A stretch of DNA of 64,000 nucleotides, from positions 1 through 64,000 of the forward strand of contig JBDKGX010000004.1 in NCBI GenBank assembly GCA_039797965.1, in the 5' to 3' direction. Below, one piece after another: positions 52,413 to 61,792 of this stretch; the stretch's first letter is position 1, and each line of letters starts with the position of its first letter. The position numbers and the translations under genes were made by a program. Source of the DNA: Thiofilum sp039797965 (lineage in GTDB: Bacteria; Pseudomonadota; Gammaproteobacteria; Thiotrichales; Thiotrichaceae). The notes under the pieces are model-generated. The model saw only the letters and a list, made by a program, of their open reading frames with translations. It did not search any database and had not been told where the DNA came from.

Positions 52413-52833
52413 GTGACGACTCCATCATCCAATTCTCTAAAATAATTGCAGCAGCTAACTGATCAATTTCTTCTTTACGGATTTTACGTTTACGCCCTGC
52501 CTGACGCGCTGAAATAAGACGCTGATTAGCCTCTAATGAGGTTAGTTGCTCATTGGCTAATTGCACAGGTAAAAGTGTTTTTTCTTGTAATTGTTTGGCA
52601 AAAAGTAAGATAGCGTCTTTCATAGCGCTATCAGAACCATCTAATTTTTGTGGCATACCCACTACTAAAATAGCGGGCTTCCAAGTATTAATGTGTTGCT
52701 GAATGCCAACCCAATCTGGCTCACCTTTTTGCGAATGTAAAGTACCAAGGGGCGTTGCGACACCCGTCAAAGTATTAGCAATAGCCACACCTGTACGGTT
52801 TTTACCGTAATCAAAACCTAAAACAGTAATCAT
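52396..52833 (-). CDS. ruvX: YqgF/RuvX family pre-16S rRNA processing nuclease
   Basis: A 145-residue RNase H-fold protein: VLGFDYGKNRTGVAIA at the N-terminus, VVGMPQKLDGSDS in the middle, and the C-terminal EEIDQLAAAIILENW. YqgF matures the 5' end of 16S rRNA. I start it at the ATG four bases inside the end of algH; the longer frame carries a Cys/Arg-rich, non-conserved stretch. Confidence 0.9.
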   Translation of the reverse strand: MITVLGFDYGKNRTGVAIANTLTGVATPLGTLHSQKGEPDWVGIQQHINTWKPAILVVGMPQKLDGSDSAMKDAILLFAKQLQEKTLLPVQLANEQLTSLEANQRLISARQAGRKRKIRKEEIDQLAAAIILENWMMESSHGQNL

Positions 52834-53393
52834 GCGTGACCTACTACTGCACCCATTAGGTTGACATCCACGCCTAAGGTTGCTGCCGCTCCGCGCCAAC
52901 GATGGGGATAAGGCATAGTAAATATAATATCAGGGGTAGCTGGACAGGTAAGCCACACATTATCTTTAATTTCCTGCTCTAGTTGCCCTGCTTCCCACCC
53001 AGCACAGCCGAGTACTAATAGAAAGTTATTAGGCCCTTGACCTGTAGCAATATCCGCCAAAATGTCTTTAGATGAGGTAATAAATAGCTCCTCTGAGACT
53101 TTCATAGTACTTTCCCAACCTCGGGGGGAATCATGTAATACAAAACCTTGATCAGACTGCACAGGCCCCCCACTGAGTACAGGGCGCTTAGCCAATACTT
53201 CGTCTGTAAGATCAATCTCTAATTGCCGCATTAAAGTACTGAGCTGTAAATCAGTAGGTCGATTAATAGTAATACCAAAAGCGCCCTCCTCATCATGTTG
53301 ACACACCAAAGTAACCGTATGACTAAACTGCGTATCACGGGTCGTGGGTAGGGCAATCAGCAATTGACTGCGTAGGGAGAGCGCTGGATTCAT
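52830..53393 (-). CDS. algH: YqgE/AlgH family protein
   Basis: A 187-residue protein with the UPF0301 layout: LRSQLLIALP, FSHTVTLVCQHDEEGAFGI, a PVLSGGPVQSDQGFVLH segment and the C-terminal WRGAAATLGVDVNLM. Its precise role is unknown; in Pseudomonas it was linked to alginate control. It begins one base after the tonB-like stop codon, and the next gene overlaps its end. Confidence 0.9.
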   Translation of the reverse strand: MNPALSLRSQLLIALPTTRDTQFSHTVTLVCQHDEEGAFGITINRPTDLQLSTLMRQLEIDLTDEVLAKRPVLSGGPVQSDQGFVLHDSPRGWESTMKVSEELFITSSKDILADIATGQGPNNFLLVLGCAGWEAGQLEQEIKDNVWLTCPATPDIIFTMPYPHRWRGAAATLGVDVNLMGAVVGHA

Positions 53394-53394
53394 A

Positions 53395-54273
53395 TTATTC
53401 AGTATTGATCTTGCCACTTTTAAATAGCCAAGTGCGGGTAATATTAAGTTGATCCCATTTTTCACGGATAGGCTCCGGCAAAGCGGGATAAGGAGCGGCT
53501 AGTTCGACAATTCTTACCGCTGCTTTATCTAAAACATCATAGCCTGATGATACATCAACATTGACGCTCACTACATGACCCTTATGGTCTAAAGTGGTAT
53601 TTAGAATTAATTTACCGCTTAAATTACGGCGAATCGCCTCTTCGGGGAAATTAATATTGCCGATACGTTCAATTTTTTGTACCCACTGATCAATATATTG
53701 AGCCTCAACTGCACTTTTAGCGCTGACAGCATCAATATAATGTACCTTTGGACGTCTGGCATACCGTGCCTCATCTTCATCCATTTCAGCCAGTAATTGG
53801 GCAAGCTCAGCCGTTTCATCCGAACGCTCTTCTGAAATCGGCTTATCTAGCTCTTCCTCTTGGAGCTCAGGGGATTTATCCACATGTTCATACGTCTCCC
53901 CTTTAGTAGTCAAAATCTGCGGCTGTAGTTTTGGAAATACATCGGGTGCGCCTGCTATGGATTGTAAAGGCGCAGTACCTTCGGTTGGCTCCACCTCTAA
54001 AGCAGCTAACGGACTTTTAGGGCGATTATCTTCATCAGTTTGCCCACTGGCCTCTTGATTAGCTTGTGCTAAAAATTTGACTTCATCGGGGGTCTTATCA
54101 CTGTGGGTTTGCACCAACGTAATATCTAAAGTAGGCGCTGATCGCATACTAGGCACATACTCAGGTACAAACGTAACGCCAAATAACACTAATGCATGCA
54201 CCAACATAGCAATAGGTAATGTTTTCGATAAAGGTGATTGAAGTGGTGCAAAAGAACCTAGTGTAGTATCCAT
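53395..54273 (-). CDS. TonB-family energy transducer-like protein
   Basis: A protein of about 292 residues. One N-terminal membrane helix (LPIAMLVHALVLFGVTFV) is followed by a long acidic periplasmic spacer and a C-terminal TonB fold. The TonB fold has WVQKIERIGNINFPEEAIRR, then GKLILNTTLDHKGHVVSVNV and AAPYPALPEPI. It couples proton motive force to outer-membrane receptors, or forms part of a paralogous system. The spacer is acidic rather than Pro-rich, which is unusual for classical TonB. The gene order with algH matches Pseudomonas. Confidence 0.8.
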   Translation of the reverse strand: MDTTLGSFAPLQSPLSKTLPIAMLVHALVLFGVTFVPEYVPSMRSAPTLDITLVQTHSDKTPDEVKFLAQANQEASGQTDEDNRPKSPLAALEVEPTEGTAPLQSIAGAPDVFPKLQPQILTTKGETYEHVDKSPELQEEELDKPISEERSDETAELAQLLAEMDEDEARYARRPKVHYIDAVSAKSAVEAQYIDQWVQKIERIGNINFPEEAIRRNLSGKLILNTTLDHKGHVVSVNVDVSSGYDVLDKAAVRIVELAAPYPALPEPIREKWDQLNITRTWLFKSGKINTE

Positions 54274-54371
54274 AGTGATAGTCAACTGTTTGGCGTAATA
54301 ATTATTGTATCAAGTTATAAAGTGCCGCTCCGATGGCTGCCATCTTAACACTATGTAGTAAATAGTGTCAC

Positions 54372-55031
54372 TTAATGCAACTCGATATTACTCACCCCCC
54401 AAAAACCAAAGGGTTTTAAATCTGGATTTTGGGTATTGCGTTTAAATGAGTACTTCCACACTTGTGGTTTAGGAGTGCTAGCCGTATTGATAGTCAGATC
54501 AACCCAAGCAAAATTACCACTTTCATAATCCTTAGTGACTGTCCACTTAAACTCAGAATTAGCTTTCCAAAAGGTCTCAAACTCTTCATAAGTCCGTTGT
54601 GCACCACTTTCCTGAGCCTTAAATAAAATATAGGCTGCTTGATATTGACCGTCTTGAATATATTGAAAGTACTTAGTCATTGCTTGACGAGGTGTCAATC
54701 CTGCTGGTTTAGCTACCGCAGGTGTGGTTGAAGTAGCAGTACTTGTTGTGGTACCTGTTGCAGTAGTCGTGGCAGAGGTGGAGCTAGGTGTAGTAGGCAC
54801 ACTAAGTGCATTTTGCACTACAGGTTGATCAGGTTTAACCGGAGCTTCAATAGGTGGCATGGTTGCAGGGGTAGTACTGGAGTCTTTCACTTGGGTTTCA
54901 GTAAATTTAACCTTTGCATTGCCAAATCCTACCTCAGAAGGAATGATGCCCTTAAATTCCACCAACCAAAATAAGAAAGCAAATGCTAGTACGACTGCAA
55001 CGATGATTGCCATAGGCCATTCTTTCATCAT
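54372..55031 (-). CDS. Membrane-anchored protein with a Thr/Ser-rich linker and NTF2-like domain
   Basis: A 219-residue protein. Residues 7-25 form an N-terminal anchor helix. A Pro/Thr/Ser-rich linker (about 50-110, many Thr-Ser pairs) leads to a C-terminal domain (115-219) that resembles DUF4878/NTF2-like folds. That domain contains AMTKYFQYIQDGQYQAAYILF and the strand series WTVTKDYESGNFAWVDLTI. The family is uncertain and the role unknown. Confidence 0.55.
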   Translation of the reverse strand: MMKEWPMAIIVAVVLAFAFLFWLVEFKGIIPSEVGFGNAKVKFTETQVKDSSTTPATMPPIEAPVKPDQPVVQNALSVPTTPSSTSATTTATGTTTSTATSTTPAVAKPAGLTPRQAMTKYFQYIQDGQYQAAYILFKAQESGAQRTYEEFETFWKANSEFKWTVTKDYESGNFAWVDLTINTASTPKPQVWKYSFKRNTQNPDLKPFGFWGVSNIELH

Positions 55032-55134
55032 ATTTATTAACCCCTAAAGTCATTCATTTTATAAAAAACGGATTATAGCAAGCTGTATGATCACATCTAC
55101 AGCAGGTTTATATTAAATCGCTTTAAGTTATCGA

Positions 55135-55941
55135 CTAGGGTCGCGCTCGCAAAATCTGATTAATCACAAAACCATCATTGCGCCCTAAAAAGTGATTACC
55201 TTTACTAGCCCATACCTCAGACCTTCCGTGTAGCGCCAAGACATTATTCATATTTTGACTGAAAAATGGCACGATAAAATCAAATTGGCTAGGGTGCTCA
55301 TTATCACGTACGACAGAAATATACCGTACTGACGGATGGGGTTGGTGATTCAACCAATACATAAAATTGCCGGGACGCTCTTCGTTCAATTGTTGCAGTA
55401 AAGTACTCGAGGCTTGATACATAGATCGCAAACCAAGGTCATCCGCAATACGCCCCCAAGGAGTAGCCATCATAGTATTAATTAAATCACTAACAGGAGT
55501 GCCCACATGCGGGCTCGCAATCGTCAGCAAACTATTAATAGGTACTGGGCGTTTACCCACTAACCAATAACGTGCTACTACTCCACCCGCTGAATGGGCA
55601 ACTAACTCTAAAGGCTCACCGCGCACTTGATAAATAGCCCCTAAGTACTTATCCAACCATTGCGCCTGTACCTCAACCAACGCCATAGAAGGCAAATCTA
55701 CCGTATAAAATATATCTACAGGTCGACGAGGCAACTGCGTACTATTCCAAATACCTCTTGGAGTAGCTTGAAAATGTCCGCCCTCTACCCAACCTGTTGC
55801 TTGTAAACCTTGACTCACACGACTCAAGCGCCAGTCCATCCCCTTAGCTTGGAACCCGTGAATCAATACAATCGTTTTAGCGTGTACACCAACACTCCAT
55901 AATAGGGTAATAAGCACTACGAACCATTTAAGCCTTTGCAT
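55135..55941 (-). CDS. Secreted alpha/beta-hydrolase (lipase-like)
   Basis: A 268-residue exported hydrolase. After a signal peptide, IVLIHGFQAKGMDW forms the oxyanion region and LVAHSAGGVVARYWL carries the nucleophile Ser in the AHSAGG elbow. A late GNHFLGRNDGFVI has the His of the triad. It resembles PGAP1-like or bacterial esterases/lipases. The substrate is unknown; the periplasm or outside is the likely place. Confidence 0.75.
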   Translation of the reverse strand: MQRLKWFVVLITLLWSVGVHAKTIVLIHGFQAKGMDWRLSRVSQGLQATGWVEGGHFQATPRGIWNSTQLPRRPVDIFYTVDLPSMALVEVQAQWLDKYLGAIYQVRGEPLELVAHSAGGVVARYWLVGKRPVPINSLLTIASPHVGTPVSDLINTMMATPWGRIADDLGLRSMYQASSTLLQQLNEERPGNFMYWLNHQPHPSVRYISVVRDNEHPSQFDFIVPFFSQNMNNVLALHGRSEVWASKGNHFLGRNDGFVINQILRARP

Positions 55942-56036
55942 GGTAAACCCTTATCAATTTAGTACTGTCATAGTTGTTTACTACTAAGAGTAGTATGCTA
56001 ATACTCACCCCGTAAACTGATCTAAAGGGCTGTCTG

Positions 56037-56720
56037 ATGTCAATTCGATGTGTAGTATTTGATCTGGATGATACTTTGTGGGAATGCGACTCTTTGATTC
56101 ATAACGCTGAAATCGCCACATATAACTGGCTTAGTACTCATTACCCGCGTATTACCGAGCGCTATACATTGCCAGCCTTGATTCAGCACCGAATTAATTT
56201 CATGAGTTACCATCCCCAGTTGTACTACAATTACACCGTTTTGCGTAAATTATGGCTAGCACAACTAGCCGACGAGGCGGGGTACTCTAGAGCATTAGTC
56301 GAACCAACCTTTATGGTATTTTGGTTAGCACGTAACCAAGTACAATGGTTTGCAGGAGTACTAGAGACGTTGCCATTATTAGCACGCGATTATCAGCTAG
56401 GGGTCATCAGCAATGGTAATGCTGATGTACATCACATTGGGATTGGAGATTTATTTTCATTTGTACACAGCTCAAGTCAAGCAGGAGTGGCTAAGCCTCA
56501 TCCTAAGATTTTTCAACAAGCACTTCAGATGGCTGAGCTACCGGCTCAATCTGTGGTCTATGTGGGAGATAACTTGGAACATGATATCGCTGGTGCACAG
56601 GCGGTGGGGATGCCTGCTATTTGGTTTCAGCAACCCCATCAACAGCCTAAAGATCATATTAAACCTAATGCCACCATACGCTATTTTAGTGAATTGGTAT
56701 CGGTGCTTAAAACATTATAA
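56037..56720 (+). CDS. HAD-family phosphatase, YigB-like
   Basis: A 227-residue HAD subfamily IA protein. Motif I VFDLDDTLW, motif II VISNGNAD, motif III AKPHPKIF and motif IV YVGDNLEHDIAGA are all intact. The pattern is close to YigB and YjjG, which act on riboflavin precursor or nucleotide phosphates; the exact substrate is not deducible. It ends about 90 bases before relA. Confidence 0.85.
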   Translation: MSIRCVVFDLDDTLWECDSLIHNAEIATYNWLSTHYPRITERYTLPALIQHRINFMSYHPQLYYNYTVLRKLWLAQLADEAGYSRALVEPTFMVFWLARNQVQWFAGVLETLPLLARDYQLGVISNGNADVHHIGIGDLFSFVHSSSQAGVAKPHPKIFQQALQMAELPAQSVVYVGDNLEHDIAGAQAVGMPAIWFQQPHQQPKDHIKPNATIRYFSELVSVLKTL

Positions 56721-56809
56721 ATTAATAAGTACTCGCCCTAATGGGATTAATCCAAGCTTTAATCCTCAAGGCATTCGCATCCAGCCGTTATTTTCTAGGA
56801 GAGCTTATC

Positions 56810-59026
56810 ATGCAGCATAGTCGGCTGACTGATCCTAGTGCTCATAATTTAGAGTCATGGGTACAACTATTTTGGACGTCAGGACGTGAGCAAGATGAAT
56901 ACCGTATTCGTCAGTTAGTGGAGCAGCTACTCCATAAACCATTAGATATGACTGCCGGCTTAGAGCCTAGTGGTTTAGAGATGGCTGAAATTTTGCGTCA
57001 TTTAGATGTGGATCAGGCGACACTTATTGCTGCTCTATGTGCGGATAACCATTTTAACTACCTCAAAATCACCGAAATCAACGATCAGTTTGGTGTTCAA
57101 ACCGCCATTATGGTGGAAAATACCCGTACCCTTCAGCATTTTACACGCATTACTGAACAAGCTGAGCCAACGGTAATCACTGACATTAAAGTCAAAACTA
57201 GAATCACCCAAAAAAGTAATGGAGAACAATTACGCCGGATGATTCTTGCCATTGTTAAAGACTTACGAGTAGTACTGATTAAACTAGCGTGGCAATTGCA
57301 GTACTTACGTTTACTCGCACAATCCTCTGAACACAAGTTACAAACCAGTGCTGCTCGTCAGACCTTAGAGGTTTATGCTCCGCTAGCCAGTCGCTTAGGG
57401 ATTAGTCAAATTAAGTGGGAGCTTGAGGACTTATCTTTCCGTTTCCAACAACCCGATATTTATAAGCGTATTGCCAAGGCATTAGCCCATCGGCGAGTTG
57501 AACGTGAGATTTATATTGATAATGTCATTAAACAAATCCAAGTACTTTTACAAGAAGACGGAATTGAGGCAACCGTCTACGGGCGACCTAAGCATATTTA
57601 TAGTATTTGGCGCAAAATGACTCGCAAAAAAATCGATATGGATCAGTTATTTGATCTTCGAGCGATTCGGGTTATGGTCGATAGTGTACAAACGTGTTAT
57701 CAAGTAATGAACCTCGTTCACAATACATGGAGCCATTTAGAAGAAGAGTATGATGACTATATTAGCAATAGCAAAAGTAATGGCTATGAATCCATTCACA
57801 CTGTCATTTTAGGCCCTGATGCGCATTATATCGAGATTCAAATCCGCACCTATGACATGCACAAGTTTGCTGAGTCAGGGGTGGCCTCTCATTGGAACTA
57901 TAAAGAAGGGGGCAAAGCTCAGGCTAGACATCATCAAATCATTGATAATTTACGCGCCTCGTTAAATGAATTATTAGAGCGCAATCGGGAGGATGACGAG
58001 TACTTATTAGAGGACTTTCATAACCAAGTTTACTCAGACAGTATTTTTGTTATGACTCCTAAAAGTCGGGTCATTGAATTATCCAAAGGTTCTACACCAC
58101 TAGATTTTGCTTATGCAATTCATACCGATATTGGTCATCGGTGTTTAGGTGCCAAGGTGAATGGCGATATAGTGCCACTGAACTATGAACTCAGCACAGG
58201 TCAGCAAATTGAAATCCTCACGGGTAAAGAAGCACGCCCCAAAATGAATTGGCTAAACCCCTCTTTGGGGTACGCCAAATCCGCTCGTACTCGGCAAAAA
58301 ATCAACCATTGGTTTCGTCAACAAGATCACGAAAAAAACCGTGCGACAGGGTTAGAAATTTTAGAGCATGAAAAACATATTCTAAATTTACCCACCTTGA
58401 GTGCGACAGATATTTATAAAAATTTTGGGCGACAAAGTGAACGCGACTTTCTTATTGCTCTAGGGCGAGGTGATATTAGCACTCAGCAATTGGTCGAGAG
58501 CTTAGCACGCTCACGTGAGAAGGAAATTAAACTTCGTAAAGTTCGCCCTTCTAAAGATAGTGTGAAAATCCAAGGCGGTATTGAGGTGGCGGGTGTTAAA
58601 GACCTACATACCCAAGTTGCCCGATGCTGTAAACCGGTATTTGGAGACTCCATTATAGGTTTCATTACTCAGGGTCGCGGTATCACTGTGCATCGTACCC
58701 AATGCCCTAACATTACTAGTTTAAATACTGAGCAACAGGCTCGCCTAATCGAAGTTAAATGGGGCGGTGAGGGTAATGTGTATGTGGCTGATATTTTAGT
58801 GTCAGCTTACAACGAACATGGTCTTTTAAGAGATATTACTAATGTCCTGTTTAAAGCACATGTAATGATTTTAAGCTTAAACGCACGCCCTAGCCACGCC
58901 CCAGACGAGTTAGCTATGATCGATATTACTATTCAAATCGATGACGCATCCCAACTCGCTGATGTACTAGAGCGTCTAATCCAAATACCTGCTGTCATTG
59001 ATGCCCAACGCAAAAACACCGTCTAA
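56810..59026 (+). CDS. relA: RelA GTP pyrophosphokinase (ppGpp synthetase)
   Basis: A protein of 738 residues. The HD hydrolase domain is degenerate (ALCADNHFNYLKITEI replaces the catalytic His-Asp pair), as in RelA but not SpoT. The synthetase domain has VYGRPKHIYSIWRKM, EEYDDYISNSKSNGYESIH and an ESGVASHWNYKEG motif. TGS (DSIFVMTPKSRVIELSKG), zinc-finger-like and ACT domains follow. It starts at the ATG behind TAGGAGAGC. It senses amino-acid starvation on ribosomes. Its last four bases overlap the convergent globin gene. Confidence 0.92.
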   Translation: MQHSRLTDPSAHNLESWVQLFWTSGREQDEYRIRQLVEQLLHKPLDMTAGLEPSGLEMAEILRHLDVDQATLIAALCADNHFNYLKITEINDQFGVQTAIMVENTRTLQHFTRITEQAEPTVITDIKVKTRITQKSNGEQLRRMILAIVKDLRVVLIKLAWQLQYLRLLAQSSEHKLQTSAARQTLEVYAPLASRLGISQIKWELEDLSFRFQQPDIYKRIAKALAHRRVEREIYIDNVIKQIQVLLQEDGIEATVYGRPKHIYSIWRKMTRKKIDMDQLFDLRAIRVMVDSVQTCYQVMNLVHNTWSHLEEEYDDYISNSKSNGYESIHTVILGPDAHYIEIQIRTYDMHKFAESGVASHWNYKEGGKAQARHHQIIDNLRASLNELLERNREDDEYLLEDFHNQVYSDSIFVMTPKSRVIELSKGSTPLDFAYAIHTDIGHRCLGAKVNGDIVPLNYELSTGQQIEILTGKEARPKMNWLNPSLGYAKSARTRQKINHWFRQQDHEKNRATGLEILEHEKHILNLPTLSATDIYKNFGRQSERDFLIALGRGDISTQQLVESLARSREKEIKLRKVRPSKDSVKIQGGIEVAGVKDLHTQVARCCKPVFGDSIIGFITQGRGITVHRTQCPNITSLNTEQQARLIEVKWGGEGNVYVADILVSAYNEHGLLRDITNVLFKAHVMILSLNARPSHAPDELAMIDITIQIDDASQLADVLERLIQIPAVIDAQRKNTV

Positions 59027-59586
59027 GTCGATTTTTTATTGTAGGCGGCCACCATATTGGCAAATAACTTATGACTGATACCTGTTACGCTTAAAAAGCG
59101 TGACAGCTCAGCGGTAACCATCGACTCTTGATAAGACAGCTGCATAACCTGTAAGTTATATCCCATCACACTATTTAAAGCTTGAAGTACTTGTAATAGC
59201 TTGCTGGGTTCCTTGCTGTAGAGATAGACAGCCACATGTACTAACTTGTCTTGTAAATACACAGCAGCCCCTGTCATAAAATCCGCAGGTAATTTGATTC
59301 GCACATGTACATCACCGACATGATAAAGATGCGCAGCAAAATCATTATCAAACTCGTGCGTAAACAAACTAGTCAGCCATTCTAAATGCGTTTTTTTTAA
59401 CGCTTCGACCTTACCCTCGATAAAAAATTGAGCCTCTTCAATTTCCATCAAGTGTGCATAAAAGGCGTCAGTGATAGGAGATAGATAAGGCATCATATCC
59501 TGACCAACCACTTTAATAAGCTGCTCTTTTTCTGGAGTTAAATCACAGAAATGTTTGCAGTAAATATTGAGCTTTGCGAAATCCAT
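59023..59586 (-). CDS. Standalone protoglobin-family haem protein
   Basis: A 187-residue globin-coupled-sensor-like domain without any output domain. Helices run through the usual order; His94 in YHVGDVHVRIKLP is the likely proximal haem ligand, and FYAHLMEIEE and HLEWLTSLF are family-like. Such proteins bind O2, NO or CO. With no kinase, GGDEF or methyl-accepting domain, it must act through a partner or as a gas scavenger. Its stop overlaps that of relA. Candidate partner genes are not adjacent. Confidence 0.75.
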   Translation of the reverse strand: MDFAKLNIYCKHFCDLTPEKEQLIKVVGQDMMPYLSPITDAFYAHLMEIEEAQFFIEGKVEALKKTHLEWLTSLFTHEFDNDFAAHLYHVGDVHVRIKLPADFMTGAAVYLQDKLVHVAVYLYSKEPSKLLQVLQALNSVMGYNLQVMQLSYQESMVTAELSRFLSVTGISHKLFANMVAAYNKKST

Positions 59587-59667
59587 CCCTCACCTTCTAC
59601 ATCTATTGTGTTCATTATAAATTTTAATCTAAATGCTGCTAGTGTGATGGATAATTTGAGAAATTTG

Positions 59668-60720
59668 TTAAAACCGACGCTCAACGGTCACCGTGCTGCC
59701 CGCCCGAAGTACTTTTAGTTGGATATCAGAAGCCTTACTAATATTTTGTAAGGCCTTAATACCATTAGGCATATCATCCAAAGGTATACCATTAACCTCA
59801 GTCACAATATCGCCTGCCATTAAGCCAGTTTGCTCAAACAGCTCCATATTCTTACCCGGATTAACTCGAAAACCCTTCATTTGCCCTTCTACTCTTGCAG
59901 GGGAAGCGACCATAACGTCCAAAAGCCGACTATTGTCGGCTAGGGCTTGTTCACGAAACTGCCCCAAACTGAGGGGTTGTGGTGGGATCATTTCACCCTG
60001 CTTGGGGGCATCCGGTTGAGGCATATCAATAGGTGGTTGATCTGGTACAGTCTGCATTAAACTAGGGTCTTGCATCACGGGGACATCCATCACAGGCTGA
60101 GGCTCGAACATAGGGTCACTGGCAGGCATAACCCCCATATTGCTTCCTGTGCTGGACTTACTAATCAGTGGTAACGTCTGTTTACTATTATCGCCCCAGT
60201 CAAGCTCCGCTGTTTTATCAGTAACCTTACGAAGTACTGCACCAATATCTTCATCTTGATTATTGATACGGATAATAATCGGCTCATCTACTTTAAAAAC
60301 CTTTTGTTGACCGCGAATCCGTAAGATAGCTAAACCATCTTTACCGGATAGAGCATAAACCCCCACTAACTCCACAGCCTCACGGGGCTTTGCTACTGTA
60401 GGAGCAGATTCTGGCTGAACAGGTATAGCCTCGGGTGTTTGTACAGCCGCTACTTGTACCTGACCAAACAAATGATACCGTGCTACCTCATCGCCCTCAT
60501 TAATTCTCGGTGCTTTAGCAGGTAGTACTTGTACGGGTGCGGTACCTGCTATTTCATATTGAGCCTTAGTTCGAGCCAGTAAATCCGGATCAGCCGGAAA
60601 CATTAACCAAGTTAAACGGGCTAATAATGAACCACACACTACAATTAAAGTCAGGGTTAAATAATCAGGCAGTCGGTCTAAAAGCCGTCCTACCCAAGTT
60701 CTCTGATTCAAGCTCTGCAT
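59668..60720 (-). CDS. gspC: Type II secretion system protein GspC-like
   Basis: A 350-residue inner-membrane protein. One N-terminal helix (YLTLTLIVVCGSLLARLTWL) is followed by the HR domain with RYHLFGQ ... LVGVYALSGKDGLAILRI. A Pro/Gln/Met-rich linker leads to a C-terminal PDZ-type domain with KGFRVNPGKN and TGLMAGDIVTEVNGIPLDD. GspC connects the inner-membrane complex to the secretin. No other gsp genes are nearby, so the system is scattered or lies outside the window. Confidence 0.82.
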   Translation of the reverse strand: MQSLNQRTWVGRLLDRLPDYLTLTLIVVCGSLLARLTWLMFPADPDLLARTKAQYEIAGTAPVQVLPAKAPRINEGDEVARYHLFGQVQVAAVQTPEAIPVQPESAPTVAKPREAVELVGVYALSGKDGLAILRIRGQQKVFKVDEPIIIRINNQDEDIGAVLRKVTDKTAELDWGDNSKQTLPLISKSSTGSNMGVMPASDPMFEPQPVMDVPVMQDPSLMQTVPDQPPIDMPQPDAPKQGEMIPPQPLSLGQFREQALADNSRLLDVMVASPARVEGQMKGFRVNPGKNMELFEQTGLMAGDIVTEVNGIPLDDMPNGIKALQNISKASDIQLKVLRAGSTVTVERRF

Positions 60721-60747
60721 AATGCAAACCTCAACAACAAGCAGGGG

Positions 60748-61764
60748 TTATACTTGGTAATAATGTCGATACCACTTCACGAAATGAGCAATTCCTTCAT
60801 GAAGTGGTGTAGACGGTCTGTAACCAACATCGGTTACCAGTGCTTCGACATCTGCATAGGTATCGGGCACATCACCGGGTTGTAGGGGTAATAAGTTCAT
60901 TGTCGCTTTGCAACCTAATTGGGTTTCAATTGCGCCAATATAATCAATTAGCTCAACCGGTTGTTGATTACCTATATTATAGACCCTCCACGGCGCTCTA
61001 CTAGTACTAGGATCAGGATGAGTGCCATCCCAAACTCGATTAGACTGCGCTGGATGATCTAAAGTACGGATGATACCCTCAACAATATCATCAATATAGG
61101 TAAAATCACGCCGATGCTTACCATAGTTGTACACATCAATCGGCTGTCCCGCCAAAATTGCCTTAGCAAATTTAAACGGTGACATATCAGGACGCCCCCA
61201 CGGACCATACACAGTAAAGAATCGCAAACCTGTGGTCGGTAAATTAAATAAATGTGAATACGTATGCGCCATCAGCTCATTAGACTTTTTAGAGGCGGCA
61301 TAGAGTGAAATAGGATGATCCACATTATCTTTCACCGAAAACGGCATATTTTCATTCATGCCATACACAGAACTAGAGGAAGCATACACTAAATGCTTCA
61401 CCCCATTGTGGCGACAGCCTTCGAGTACATGGGCAAACCCCGTAATATTGCTATCAATATAAGCTAAAGGGTTATCAATCGAATAACGTACCCCCGCTTG
61501 AGCAGCCAGATTAACCACTGTATCAAACTGCTCAGCTTTAAATAGTTCAGCCATACCCTGACGATCAGCCAAATCCATTTTAACTAAGCGAAACTGTTTA
61601 GCGGTATCGTGTGCCTCGATCTCCTTGAGACGAGCTTCTTTTAAAGATACTTCGTAATAATCATTGAGATTATCCAAACCGACTACACTATCCCCACGCT
61701 TCAAAAGCGCTAAAGTGACGTGCATGCCAATAAAGCCCGCTGCTCCGGTTACCAAGACACGCAT
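60748..61764 (-). CDS. NAD-dependent sugar epimerase, UDP-glucuronate 4-epimerase-like
   Basis: A 338-residue extended short-chain dehydrogenase. The NAD motif is VTGAAGFIGMHV, the active site is SLYAASKKSNE (Tyr-x-x-x-Lys), and GLRFFTVYGPWGRPDMSPFKF is typical of UDP-glucuronate 4-epimerases. Such enzymes make UDP-galacturonate for surface polysaccharides. It lies between a GspC-like gene and purC with no obvious partner. Confidence 0.88.
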   Translation of the reverse strand: MRVLVTGAAGFIGMHVTLALLKRGDSVVGLDNLNDYYEVSLKEARLKEIEAHDTAKQFRLVKMDLADRQGMAELFKAEQFDTVVNLAAQAGVRYSIDNPLAYIDSNITGFAHVLEGCRHNGVKHLVYASSSSVYGMNENMPFSVKDNVDHPISLYAASKKSNELMAHTYSHLFNLPTTGLRFFTVYGPWGRPDMSPFKFAKAILAGQPIDVYNYGKHRRDFTYIDDIVEGIIRTLDHPAQSNRVWDGTHPDPSTSRAPWRVYNIGNQQPVELIDYIGAIETQLGCKATMNLLPLQPGDVPDTYADVEALVTDVGYRPSTPLHEGIAHFVKWYRHYYQV

Positions 61765-61792
61765 ACAAACTCCCAGTTAGTTTAATAATTAA

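Noticed and set aside
56413..56820. A 135-codon open frame on the plus strand
   Set aside because: It lies mostly inside the HAD phosphatase gene in another frame and has no recognisable domain.
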